From assembly GCA_964557845.1 (NCBI GenBank), contig CAZLBV010000332.1:1-8112 (forward strand): DNA of 8,112 nucleotides. Direction: 5' to 3'. The notes beneath the pieces were generated by a model. It was not told the origin of the DNA. It made no database searches and saw only the letters and a list, made by a program, of their open reading frames with translations. The first letter of the stretch is position 1; each line of letters starts with the position of its first letter. A program made the position numbers and the translations under genes. Shown here piece after piece: positions 1 to 6,327 of the stretch. The DNA comes from CAZLBV01 sp964557845 (lineage in GTDB: Bacteria > Acidobacteriota > Aminicenantia > Aminicenantales > Aminicenantaceae).

Positions 1-37
1 TGTCTAAAGGAAGGTAAATATCTACTATTTTTTCCAT
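1..37 (-). CDS. Start of a leftward gene cut by the window edge; possibly primosomal helicase PriA
   Basis: Only the first 12 codons are inside the window, reading MEKIVDIYLPLD. The start is supported by an AAAAGGAG ribosome binding site at 47-54, nine bases before the ATG, and by a gene-free stretch upstream. The pattern of a short polar start followed by a V-x-hydrophobic-LPL strand resembles the N-terminus of PriA, the replication-restart helicase, whose 3' DNA-binding domain opens with a similar strand. Twelve residues cannot identify a family, so the existence of the gene is much surer than its name. It lies in the same direction as the four genes to its right but is separated from the nearest by 364 bases, so it probably has its own promoter. 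Confidence 0.5.
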   Translation of the reverse strand, partial: MEKIVDIYLPLD

Positions 38-65
38 TTAAATATTCTCCTTTTAATAATAGTAC

Positions 66-75
66 TAACCTGAAC
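66..75 (-). repeat. Intergenic word GTTCAGGTTA, copy 1
   Basis: The plus strand reads TAACCTGAAC. Read toward the edge gene it is GTTCAGGTTA, ending 28 bases before that gene's ATG. The same ten bases occur at 2936-2945 and 8096-8105, all between genes and in one orientation. It may be a regulator site or a leader-RNA element; the function is unknown. Confidence 0.45.
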
Positions 76-97
76 CGATCTAAAATTATGAATAATC

Positions 98-122
98 TAA
101 ATTATGAGTGTAGCATAATTTA
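98..122. repeat. AT-rich inverted repeat, operator-like
   Basis: TAAATTATG (98-106) and CATAATTTA (114-122) are perfect 9-bp inverted arms around a 7-base centre. A near-copy of the left arm, TAAAATTATG, precedes it at 81-90, with seven bases (91-97) between the two. The evenly spaced arms 60-85 bases upstream of the edge gene would suit a dimeric repressor. AT-rich palindromes also arise by chance, and no matching promoter is clear. Confidence 0.3.
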
Positions 123-147
123 TTTTGAAAAAAAATGTGGAAAGAGG

Positions 148-175
148 TTGAATTTTTTACCGTTTATGTTATAAT
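148..175 (+). promoter_or_regulatory. Candidate sigma70-like promoter facing right
   Basis: TTGAAT (148-153) and TATAAT (170-175) are separated by 16 bases, a near-consensus sigma70 arrangement on the plus strand. Transcription would start near 182, the first base of the hairpin at 182-212. No rightward gene follows, so any product would be a short non-coding RNA. In AT-rich DNA a perfect TATAAT can occur by chance. Confidence 0.35.
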
Positions 176-181
176 AAGATC

Positions 182-215
182 AAACTTTGCTGGGGCTGGC
201 TGGGCAAAGTTTTTT
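182..215 (+). terminator. Hairpin with T-run, Rho-independent terminator-like
   Basis: AAACTTTGC (182-190) pairs perfectly with GCAAAGTTT (204-212) around a 13-base G-rich loop, and a run of six T (210-215) follows on the plus strand. In the leftward direction the stem is followed by GATCTTATT, a poor U-tract, so rightward termination fits better. It could still help end leftward transcription from the VWFA-related genes, which have no clearer terminator. The loop holds GCTGGCTG, complementary to CAGCCAGC at 264-271. Confidence 0.5.
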
Positions 216-401
216 GTTACCCTCCTTCATTATCCCCTTTTTGCTTATTTTCCCCATACCCAACAGCCAGCACCCTTTTTATTTTTTAAATGCAAAAATA
301 CTAAATAAACTTTTTGATTTTTAGTGAATTTAGATCTCGATCTGATACACCGCTGATTTGATTCAGTTATTTGGGATTATTTCAGGTAGTTGTTTAGGTT
401 T

Positions 402-1607
402 TCATCGGTTGGCAAAATATCCATCGCGATGAAAGACTTTATAGTCTTTATCTTTAAGCATCACCTTGATCTCTTTGAATTGGTCATCAGCCTGATAATT
501 AGTTGGTGTGTAAGTTAGGAGATAGTAAGATTCTGATGTATTTACAGCGTTTTTAAAACCTGCAGCAGGATTTTGGGAATTATCGACGATCCCACCGGTT
601 GAGGTTGCTACTTCAGTAAAAATATTGAAGATGTCTTCTGATTGTTCATTCATCCTGATTCCACTTATATTCTCTGGATCCTTATTCATGAATATGAAGT
701 TGAAAAGGATAGATGAATCTGCAAAAGCCATTTTTAACCTATCTAGACGGATAGAAGATTGACGGTGATACATTTGGAAAAGATCTTGAACAAGGTCCAT
801 AATCTCAGGTTTATCTTGATAGAGACTCGTAATCTGATTGGTTATCCGAGGCTCGAGCTCAGGCCGGAACTCTCTTTGATAAAAAAAGAAAACGATTTTC
901 TGTCCTGAAATTCTTTTCAGCTGCTGGGCGAGCATAAGGATTTTCTTTTCATCCACAATGCGAATCTCATCCATTTTTTGTAGAGTTTGTGTGTAGCGGT
1001 TAAGGAGAATCTCTATACCAAACTGTCCTGAAGTTGAATCATGTTCAATCCCTGACATAGGATTGCTGTTGGAGATCGAGGTTACCAGTCGTTTTAGCTC
1101 ACGCAATAGGCTGTTATAGTCACTTCCGCCCATCAGGGTATCCTTGCGGATAAGTCCCTTCAGTTCTTCTGCTAAAACCTCTTTTGATTTGGTTTGAAGG
1201 GCTTGATTTGATAAGGTATATCTTTTTAGGGGTGTCATGATCGTTAGCGAATCTTTTTCCTGCAGGACTTCATTAAAGAGGTAATCAATGACATCATTCA
1301 AACGGGGAATAAAATCCTGCATCTGGAAAAGCATGAAAAATTGTCTTTCTGTACTGGGAGATGTCCATGAAGGAGATTCATTCCTTTGTAAGGTTGCGTC
1401 TTTTATCAGATAGAGGGATTTAATTTTTTGCAGCTGGTCATTTTCATATAGTTCAAAATCATCAATGGTCAGGTTATCGACAAAGATGTTGCCATTTGTA
1501 ACCCTTACAGGAACTTCGATCTCTATAACAGATACTTCATGCTGTTCTTGTGCAGATATAAATATGGGAATGAATAAAAATAAAAGGAAAGCATTAATTT
1601 TTTTCAT
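402..1607 (-). CDS. Exported VWFA-related domain protein (first of a tandem pair)
   Basis: This 401-residue protein looks secreted to the periplasm or surface: residues 1-20 form a signal peptide with a hydrophobic core ending ISAQ, and there is no lipobox cysteine. It matches the VWFA-related family common in Acidobacteria. An N-terminal strand EVPVRV and the segment LTIDDFELYEND lie at 31-57. The first strand of the VWA fold is at about 89-98, a second core strand (KIVFFFYQREF) at 237-247, and a TGG turn plus YYLLTYTP with the closing VFHRDGYF at 337-398. The usual DxSxS metal site is replaced by QMQDF, so metal-dependent adhesion is doubtful. The start is set by AAGGAG (1614-1619), six bases before the ATG. 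It follows its paralogue by 67 bases and is probably co-transcribed with it. The middle (about 140-235) is helical and charged, not typical of the family. The family's function is unknown; the assignment itself is fairly secure. Confidence 0.85.
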   Translation of the reverse strand: MKKINAFLLFLFIPIFISAQEQHEVSVIEIEVPVRVTNGNIFVDNLTIDDFELYENDQLQKIKSLYLIKDATLQRNESPSWTSPSTERQFFMLFQMQDFIPRLNDVIDYLFNEVLQEKDSLTIMTPLKRYTLSNQALQTKSKEVLAEELKGLIRKDTLMGGSDYNSLLRELKRLVTSISNSNPMSGIEHDSTSGQFGIEILLNRYTQTLQKMDEIRIVDEKKILMLAQQLKRISGQKIVFFFYQREFRPELEPRITNQITSLYQDKPEIMDLVQDLFQMYHRQSSIRLDRLKMAFADSSILFNFIFMNKDPENISGIRMNEQSEDIFNIFTEVATSTGGIVDNSQNPAAGFKNAVNTSESYYLLTYTPTNYQADDQFKEIKVMLKDKDYKVFHRDGYFANR

Positions 1608-1674
1608 GACTTTCTCCTTATAATCTATCTTATTCTCTTATCTATGATTCTCCCAAGTTAATGGATTTTATATA

Positions 1675-2910
1675 TCAATAATCATAATAACCGAGACGGT
1701 GAAGCACTTGATAGGGTTTTTCTTTAATACGGACTTCTATTCGTTTAAAGGATCCGTCTCCTTTAGGATTTTTAGGTGAATAATAGAGAAGATAATAGTT
1801 CTCAGATGAATCAAGCGCATGTTTAAAAAGATAATCAGGATTAGACGAGCTTTCTGAAAATCCGCCGGTGGCATGTGCAATTTCACGTAAGATGCTATAT
1901 GTATCTGCAGAATGCTCTTCCAGTTTCAATCCCGGAACATTTGGCTGCGATCTTGTAATATGCATGAAATGAATGGCAGTGGACGTATCGGCAAAAGCTC
2001 GGGAGATGCGTTTGTAGTCTAACATGTTTTCTTGTTTGTTGTAATCGAGAATATTCATCATTGCTTGTTGAATATAGGATTCTTCCTCAAATAAAGATAC
2101 ATATTCCTCTAACAAGAAGTGATCTAATTGGGGAATAAACTTTCGTTCATAGAATATAAATACATAATTTTGTATAGTTTGGGTTTTAAAATATTCGGCC
2201 AAATCGAGAAGTCTTAATTCATCTGCCTTCCTCAGAGTCTGAAGTCTGGACATTAAACCAGCATAATGATTGAGCCAAATTGCAGGTTCATAAGGGGGTT
2301 CCTCTTGAGAGGAAGTAGCCCCTATCCCTTTCTTTCTTTGAATATCTGCTGTAATCTTAGTCGCCAGTTCATGCAATTCATTCAGTGTAGTTCGGTACTC
2401 GTTGTCCCCAGAGATAGCATCTTTCCTTAATAATTCTTTCAATTCTTTAAGAATGTCGTCTCTGGTTAAGTTTTTGAGGGCGGCTTCTTTAAGCTTATAA
2501 GTTTTTAAAGGTGAAATGATAACTAGTTGGTCACCTTCAGTGAATACATTTTGCATAAAATAGTTCAATGCATCTTGTAGTTTAGGGGAATATTCACTAA
2601 CTTCAAAAAATAGGTTGAAACAACGTGATGTTTCTGGGCGAAATCTTTTTTTCTCATCGCTTCTCTCTATTGATTTTTTTTTGATCAAATAGACTGCTTC
2701 AACTTTCTGGCGGATACCATCTTCAAAGACCTCAAAATCATCTATGGTTAGATTGTCAATAAATCTTTCCCCTTGAAATACTCGTACCGGAACCTCGATA
2801 TTGATGACAAAAGTTTGTTCGATAAAACTCTGTTGTGCGATGATTGGTGTAGTCAAAAGAAAAATAAAAAATCCTACCAAAAATCCCTTTATTGTGTTTA
2901 CTGTTTGCAT
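1675..2910 (-). CDS. Exported VWFA-related domain protein (second of a tandem pair)
   Basis: This 411-residue protein is a paralogue of the protein encoded at 402-1607. The two share the IEVPVRV strand, the block DNLTIDDFE, an SPLK/TPLK strand end, RKD, AFADSS/AFADTS, the TGG turn and YYLL-Y-P near the C-terminus, with divergent middles. Residues 1-25 form a signal peptide ending IIAQ, with no lipobox cysteine. At the MIDAS position it reads EVSEYS (103-108): the first aspartate is glutamate and one serine is kept, so it is less eroded than its sister. A lysine- and glutamate-rich insert of about 190-206 is its own. The ATG has AAGGA five to six bases upstream, within a weak 5-bp stem (AATCC/GGATT). 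A 166-base gap separates it from the upstream barrel gene and may hold a promoter. The likely role is a periplasmic or surface protein-interaction module; the ligand is unknown. Confidence 0.85.
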   Translation of the reverse strand: MQTVNTIKGFLVGFFIFLLTTPIIAQQSFIEQTFVINIEVPVRVFQGERFIDNLTIDDFEVFEDGIRQKVEAVYLIKKKSIERSDEKKRFRPETSRCFNLFFEVSEYSPKLQDALNYFMQNVFTEGDQLVIISPLKTYKLKEAALKNLTRDDILKELKELLRKDAISGDNEYRTTLNELHELATKITADIQRKKGIGATSSQEEPPYEPAIWLNHYAGLMSRLQTLRKADELRLLDLAEYFKTQTIQNYVFIFYERKFIPQLDHFLLEEYVSLFEEESYIQQAMMNILDYNKQENMLDYKRISRAFADTSTAIHFMHITRSQPNVPGLKLEEHSADTYSILREIAHATGGFSESSSNPDYLFKHALDSSENYYLLYYSPKNPKGDGSFKRIEVRIKEKPYQVLHRLGYYDY

Positions 2911-2935
2911 CGTAATCCTTATTATATACGGATTT

Positions 2936-2945
2936 TAACCTGAAC
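2936..2945 (-). repeat. Intergenic word GTTCAGGTTA, copy 2
   Basis: This copy ends 25 bases before the ATG of the upstream VWFA-related gene, nearly the same distance as copy 1 from its ATG. It is followed in the direction of transcription by TATAAT and AAGGA. The distance from the word to a TATAAT-like hexamer differs between copies, so it is not simply a -35 box. Confidence 0.45.
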
Positions 2946-2980
2946 GTTTTACTTTTCTTCACTCTATAAAGTGTATTTTT

Positions 2981-3010
2981 ATTTTAAATGAGCTCTTTAT
3001 AAACGTCCAA
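2981..3010 (-). promoter_or_regulatory. Possible promoter for the VWFA-related pair
   Basis: On the minus strand TTGGAC (3010-3005) is followed after 18 bases by TAAAAT (2986-2981). Transcription would start near 2974, giving a leader of about 64 bases that contains the GTTCAGGTTA word and the AATCC/GGATT stem. The hexamers are fair and the spacing is at the long end. The 166-base gap is the reason to expect a promoter here. Confidence 0.3.
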
Positions 3011-3076
3011 AATATTTTAACCGATATAGGAAAGAAAATCTACTTGCAGAGCTTAGGAAAAAGAGATGAAATGATT

Positions 3077-5137
3077 TTAAAATAGATAAGAAAAACGGGT
3101 GTATATATTAGTCCCAGGGTCCCCAGTAATACCGAAGCGGGGATCGCCTCTGATTATCCCTATCTCCAGGTTGCCCGATTGGCCAAGAAAACGGTAATCA
3201 AAAACAATTTGAATGTTCTGTTTGGAGATTTTGTTGTTGGATTGAAAAAATACTTTAAAAAGTAAATTTTCCGATATTGTATATGTCGTCCGGATCACTT
3301 GAATCTGACTATTTTTTTTAACAACAAGACCTTCTTCATATGAACCTAATCTAGGATAGCTAATGCTCTGAAAGGCATATTCCAATGTAAAATTCCTGCC
3401 AATTAAAAATCTTTTATTGATTTCTCCTAACCTAAATGATTCTCCAAAGTTGCGGCCAATAGTAATGATAATGTTAAAGAGCTGCCATTCTCTGGTATCT
3501 AGACCAATAAAAAAGGTAGTGCGATGATTATTATATTCCTTTTCAAATAGTTTAAATTCTCTCACGTGTATCAGGCTCAGCATAAACCGGTTTAATTTTT
3601 CGATAGCTAAACCTTGATCTATCTGCCAACTGCGTAAAGTGCCGTCTGTTCCCCAAAAGATATCATAATCAGAAATATACTGGATATTTTGGATTCCCCA
3701 TTTGTTTAATACGAAATATTTATACAACGAAAAGCCCAATTCGCGCCTGTTATCATCAGGAATAAATCCGATTTCATTAACATTCTCACCAAAATATTTG
3801 TCTATATGGATATAACGGAGATCTAAATAAATAGTATCGTTTGAGTAGCTTGGATTAAGGTAAAAGGCAAGATTATCTGTGCCGAAATTTCCGTAACTTA
3901 AAGCGAACTGTCCCCGAAAATGTATGTTTTTTATAAGATTTGCAGATGAATCAATGCTGATGGCACCGATGTTTTCTCCATTAACTAGTTTATTTGAAGC
4001 CAGAAATCCCAGAGCAAAAGAATCCGACATGTGTCTTCTTAATCTTAAGACACTGTAATTGGCAGAATCCAAATTTATATCTTCATTCTTGTAAGATTGG
4101 GTACTAAGACCAAAAAAATCATAACTGCCTTCTGTGCCCTCCAGTTTCACACCTCCATAAATATCATTGATCCGTTTTGAGTAAAAGAGATCGATTGGGA
4201 GACGTTCCTGCATCAATTCCGATTGGAAGAAGGAACGTTTCTCGGGATGCCATAGTTCATACCGTGTGATATTGACTTTTTCCTGATCAGGTTCCACTAC
4301 ACTGAGTTCAGGATTTATGCTTACATATGCAGCAGAATTACGGGACAGATTGAGCTTGATGTCAGCTCCTCCGTTAAAAGTATTAAGATCGGCTTTTCCG
4401 GAAGATGAAAATGCATAGGGTTCAATTATTAGCGTTTTTTCTGTCACCGCAAATTCAAGTGTTTTTAATTGACCCATTTCATTTATATCAAAAGCAGGAT
4501 CGATCGGGCTTGTCCAAAAACTGCTGTCTAATCTGGGAACAACCCTGGATAGCGCCAAGCCGATACTCGTCCCTGTTTGGGGGGAAATCATCAAACCTTT
4601 TAATTCAACAGCAATCTCTGCCTGCCATCCGAAAGGAGTTTTAATGGCTTTGGTTTTCCATTCAGCATTCCAAAGAGGGTCGAATGTTTCTCCGTTTTTG
4701 CTGATGCTTCCTTCTGACATTGTCCCAAGTGGATTGGTGGCATAGAAGAAAAAATTTGAGATGTTAGCAGCTGTATCTATAAGAAGATAGACAGAATCAT
4801 CCACCCTGATATCAGCGTCCTTTTGAGTTACTTGGGCCATTATCTCTCCGGGTTGAGAATCTTGACAAATAAAAGCGACGTATAGAAAGGTGTCATCATA
4901 AAGGACTTTGGCAGTGGTCTGAACCAAAGAGGGCTGGGATCTGTCTGGATGTTCAACGATGAAAGGGGTTGCATCGGCAGCTTTATTCCAGGCATCTTCA
5001 TCCAAATTTCCATCGATAATTATATTTTCTTCGGTTTTAAACGCCTGAAAATTTTTTGTTTTTATTTGACTAAAAATAGTGTTTAAGCTAAGTATAAAAA
5101 ATAAAAAAAAGAGAGGCGTTTTTTTCATGTCAGGCAT
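3077..5137 (-). CDS. Outer-membrane protein with CBM9-like domain and DUF5916 beta-barrel
   Basis: This 686-residue protein has a signal peptide (about 1-24, ending FSQ). A CBM9-like beta-sandwich follows at about 38-225, recognised from IDGNLDEDAWNKA, the strand LYDDTFLYVAF, the DDSVYLLID block and the W-N-A-E-W to GWQAEIAVEL stretch. The rest matches DUF5916: INPELSVVEPDQ, the RYELWHPEKRSFF block (292-304) and the LFYSKRI strand (317-323). Many amphipathic strands then run to a final YLF, typical of a barrel ending in an aromatic residue. It should sit in the outer membrane with the sugar-binding-like domain attached, but no substrate is known for the family. The first ATG (5135-5137) has GGAAA seven bases upstream and is preferred; an ATG three codons on is possible. 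It follows the NIF3-family gene by 45 bases, suggesting co-transcription. The length is at the short end for the family. The domain call is secure and the role is not. Confidence 0.88.
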   Translation of the reverse strand: MPDMKKTPLFFLFFILSLNTIFSQIKTKNFQAFKTEENIIIDGNLDEDAWNKAADATPFIVEHPDRSQPSLVQTTAKVLYDDTFLYVAFICQDSQPGEIMAQVTQKDADIRVDDSVYLLIDTAANISNFFFYATNPLGTMSEGSISKNGETFDPLWNAEWKTKAIKTPFGWQAEIAVELKGLMISPQTGTSIGLALSRVVPRLDSSFWTSPIDPAFDINEMGQLKTLEFAVTEKTLIIEPYAFSSSGKADLNTFNGGADIKLNLSRNSAAYVSINPELSVVEPDQEKVNITRYELWHPEKRSFFQSELMQERLPIDLFYSKRINDIYGGVKLEGTEGSYDFFGLSTQSYKNEDINLDSANYSVLRLRRHMSDSFALGFLASNKLVNGENIGAISIDSSANLIKNIHFRGQFALSYGNFGTDNLAFYLNPSYSNDTIYLDLRYIHIDKYFGENVNEIGFIPDDNRRELGFSLYKYFVLNKWGIQNIQYISDYDIFWGTDGTLRSWQIDQGLAIEKLNRFMLSLIHVREFKLFEKEYNNHRTTFFIGLDTREWQLFNIIITIGRNFGESFRLGEINKRFLIGRNFTLEYAFQSISYPRLGSYEEGLVVKKNSQIQVIRTTYTISENLLFKVFFQSNNKISKQNIQIVFDYRFLGQSGNLEIGIIRGDPRFGITGDPGTNIYTRFSYLF

Positions 5138-5182
5138 ACGACAATTTCCATGTTTTTATTCTCTCAAATTAATAACATATTT

Positions 5183-6139
5183 TTATCTTCTTATTCGTTC
5201 AAATCCTGAGATCCCCAAAAAATCAAACATTTCTTCTTTTTCGATCTGATCAAAGAGAAGATTCAATCCAAGAGTATCACTGGAGATATGGCCTGCGATA
5301 ACGACGTTTAGATTGGCTTTTTTTGCATTTTCCAGATATTCTTCACTCATATGCATCCCGACTATAGTGCTTATGCCGCTGTTGCACATTTTTTCAAAGA
5401 TCTCTTTTGATCCGGAGGTTCCTCCTGTCATCTCTACAAAGATCTTTCCGCATTTATTGTTTTCACTGCCATTGAATATTTTAGGAGGAGCCTGAAGTTT
5501 AGCTGATTTTTTATATTCGGGAATGGAAAGCAGTATATTTATCAGATCTTTTATCCTATCGGGTTTTTCTTTGGAAAACAATTGGGATAGATATTTTGTC
5601 ACACAATTATCTCCAGGCGTATGAATGCACATCATGGGCTGATTTAAAACTTTGGCGGCGTCGGCTGTCCGGTTGTGATTAACCGGCAGTAGTCTTCTTT
5701 CGATCTCACTAATCCTTTTTTCCATCAAGTGTTCAGCGACACTGATGTTTATTCCGTAAAGGGCTAAAAGATCTGCCTGAAGTCGCATAACATCATGGAG
5801 CTGAGCCAGTGCATATCCTTCGGGATGATGAGAGATAACCAGGTCGATTTTTTGTTTTTTGTTTTGATTAAGAAAGGCTGTCAGCAAGACCTCACCAATT
5901 TCCATATCAATTCCCACGATTATCCTTTTAACATCAATACTCCCATCTCCGTAGAGTATCCTGGTATCAGAAAAAGGATTGAAAAGCCTGTCTTTATCAT
6001 AAAATTCTTTATCAGAATCTCCAAGTTTCGCATATTTTTCTTTTTCTTCTTTGAGAGTTTTATTTATGGCGGCCTTGCCACGTAAATCATTATTTATGCC
6101 TATTTCTACGGCTTTTTTATAAAAATGTTCTAATTTCAT
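5183..6139 (-). CDS. NIF3/DUF34-family metal-binding protein
   Basis: This 318-residue protein is probably cytoplasmic, as it has no signal peptide. It belongs to the NIF3 (DUF34) fold, which binds two metals. The GIDMEIGEVLL strand (76-86) is followed by the signature VISHHPEG (101-108) with His104 and His105 as ligands. The C-terminal half ends in VIAGHISSDTLG (280-291), the usual second metal motif. There HxxxE reads HxxxD (His284, Asp288). A charged N-terminal helical stretch of about 70 residues and a NHNRTADAAK block (154-163) mark a subfamily apart from the YbgI type. The family is often annotated as GTP cyclohydrolase 1 type 2, which is poorly supported; metal handling is another proposal. 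The reading frame extends upstream to 6295, but the start is put at 6139 because AAGGAG stands seven bases before it and the extension runs across the promoter. It is the first gene of the leftward group. Confidence 0.87.
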   Translation of the reverse strand: MKLEHFYKKAVEIGINNDLRGKAAINKTLKEEKEKYAKLGDSDKEFYDKDRLFNPFSDTRILYGDGSIDVKRIIVGIDMEIGEVLLTAFLNQNKKQKIDLVISHHPEGYALAQLHDVMRLQADLLALYGINISVAEHLMEKRISEIERRLLPVNHNRTADAAKVLNQPMMCIHTPGDNCVTKYLSQLFSKEKPDRIKDLINILLSIPEYKKSAKLQAPPKIFNGSENNKCGKIFVEMTGGTSGSKEIFEKMCNSGISTIVGMHMSEEYLENAKKANLNVVIAGHISSDTLGLNLLFDQIEKEEMFDFLGISGFERIRR

Positions 6140-6146
6140 AATAAGC

Positions 6147-6152
6147 TCCTTT
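6147..6152 (-). promoter_or_regulatory. Ribosome binding site that fixes the NIF3-family start
   Basis: AAGGAG lies seven bases upstream of the ATG at 6139-6137. The longer frame beginning at 6295 has no comparable site and would add 52 residues that match nothing in the family. Confidence 0.75.
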
Positions 6153-6185
6153 AAATCAAAAATGTTAAAAAATAATAAGAAAAAC

Positions 6186-6214
6186 AGTATAAATAGTTTA
6201 TTCCAGGTCTGCAA
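6186..6214 (-). promoter_or_regulatory. Sigma70-like promoter for the leftward genes
   Basis: TTGCAG (6214-6209) and TATACT (6191-6186) on the minus strand are separated by exactly 17 bases. Transcription would start near 6179, giving a leader of about 40 bases ending in the AAGGAG site. Each hexamer has four or five consensus bases. It lies back to back with the promoter for the C69 gene. Confidence 0.6.
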
Positions 6215-6232
6215 GGAAAGATTTTTCTGGAT

Positions 6233-6261
6233 TTGCCATTGAGAAAAACCTGTGATATATA
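6233..6261 (+). promoter_or_regulatory. Sigma70-like promoter for the C69 peptidase gene
   Basis: TTGCCA (6233-6238) is followed after 17 bases by TATATA (6256-6261), with TG at 6253-6254 as an extended -10. Transcription would start near 6268, giving a leader of about 60 bases. The -10 sits inside CCTG-N13-CAGG (6249-6269), an incomplete palindrome that could be an operator. Confidence 0.55.
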
Positions 6262-6327
6262 CTGTCAGGTGATTTAATAATCCTGAAACATTCATAAAAA
6301 AATCCGATCAGGAGAGAGAGTATTGAT

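Larger units (their letters stand above)
38..401. other. Gene-free stretch between two leftward genes
   Basis: This 364-base stretch lies between the stop of the first VWFA-related gene and the start of the edge gene. It is AT-rich and contains, from left to right: one copy of the TAACCTGAAC word (66-75), a 9-bp AT palindrome (98-122), a plus-strand sigma70-like promoter (148-175), a hairpin with a T-run (182-215), and a distant CAGCCAGC segment (264-271) complementary to that hairpin's loop. The only reading frame of any length is a 57-codon plus-strand frame (135-308) without a ribosome binding site, which I do not accept as a gene. Nothing convincing is seen from 290 to 401. Confidence 0.7.

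Noticed and set aside
135..308. A 57-codon plus-strand reading frame (MWKEVEFFTVYV...)
   Set aside because: It has no ribosome binding site, overlaps the TATAAT and the hairpin with its T-run, and its composition is that expected of translated T-rich spacer DNA.
2756..2962. A minus-strand frame of 68 codons over the start of the upstream VWFA-related gene
   Set aside because: It is an out-of-frame shadow of that gene's signal peptide and first domain.
4405..4644. A plus-strand frame of 79 codons inside the barrel gene
   Set aside because: It is antisense to conserved CBM9-like coding sequence and resembles no protein I know.
5183..6139. Annotation of the NIF3-family gene as GTP cyclohydrolase 1 type 2
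   Set aside because: This name has spread through databases for the DUF34 family with little support, and no folate gene is nearby.
6140..6295. A 52-residue N-terminal extension of the NIF3-family protein
   Set aside because: The extension crosses the leftward promoter and has no ribosome binding site, whereas the ATG at 6139 has AAGGAG at ideal spacing.
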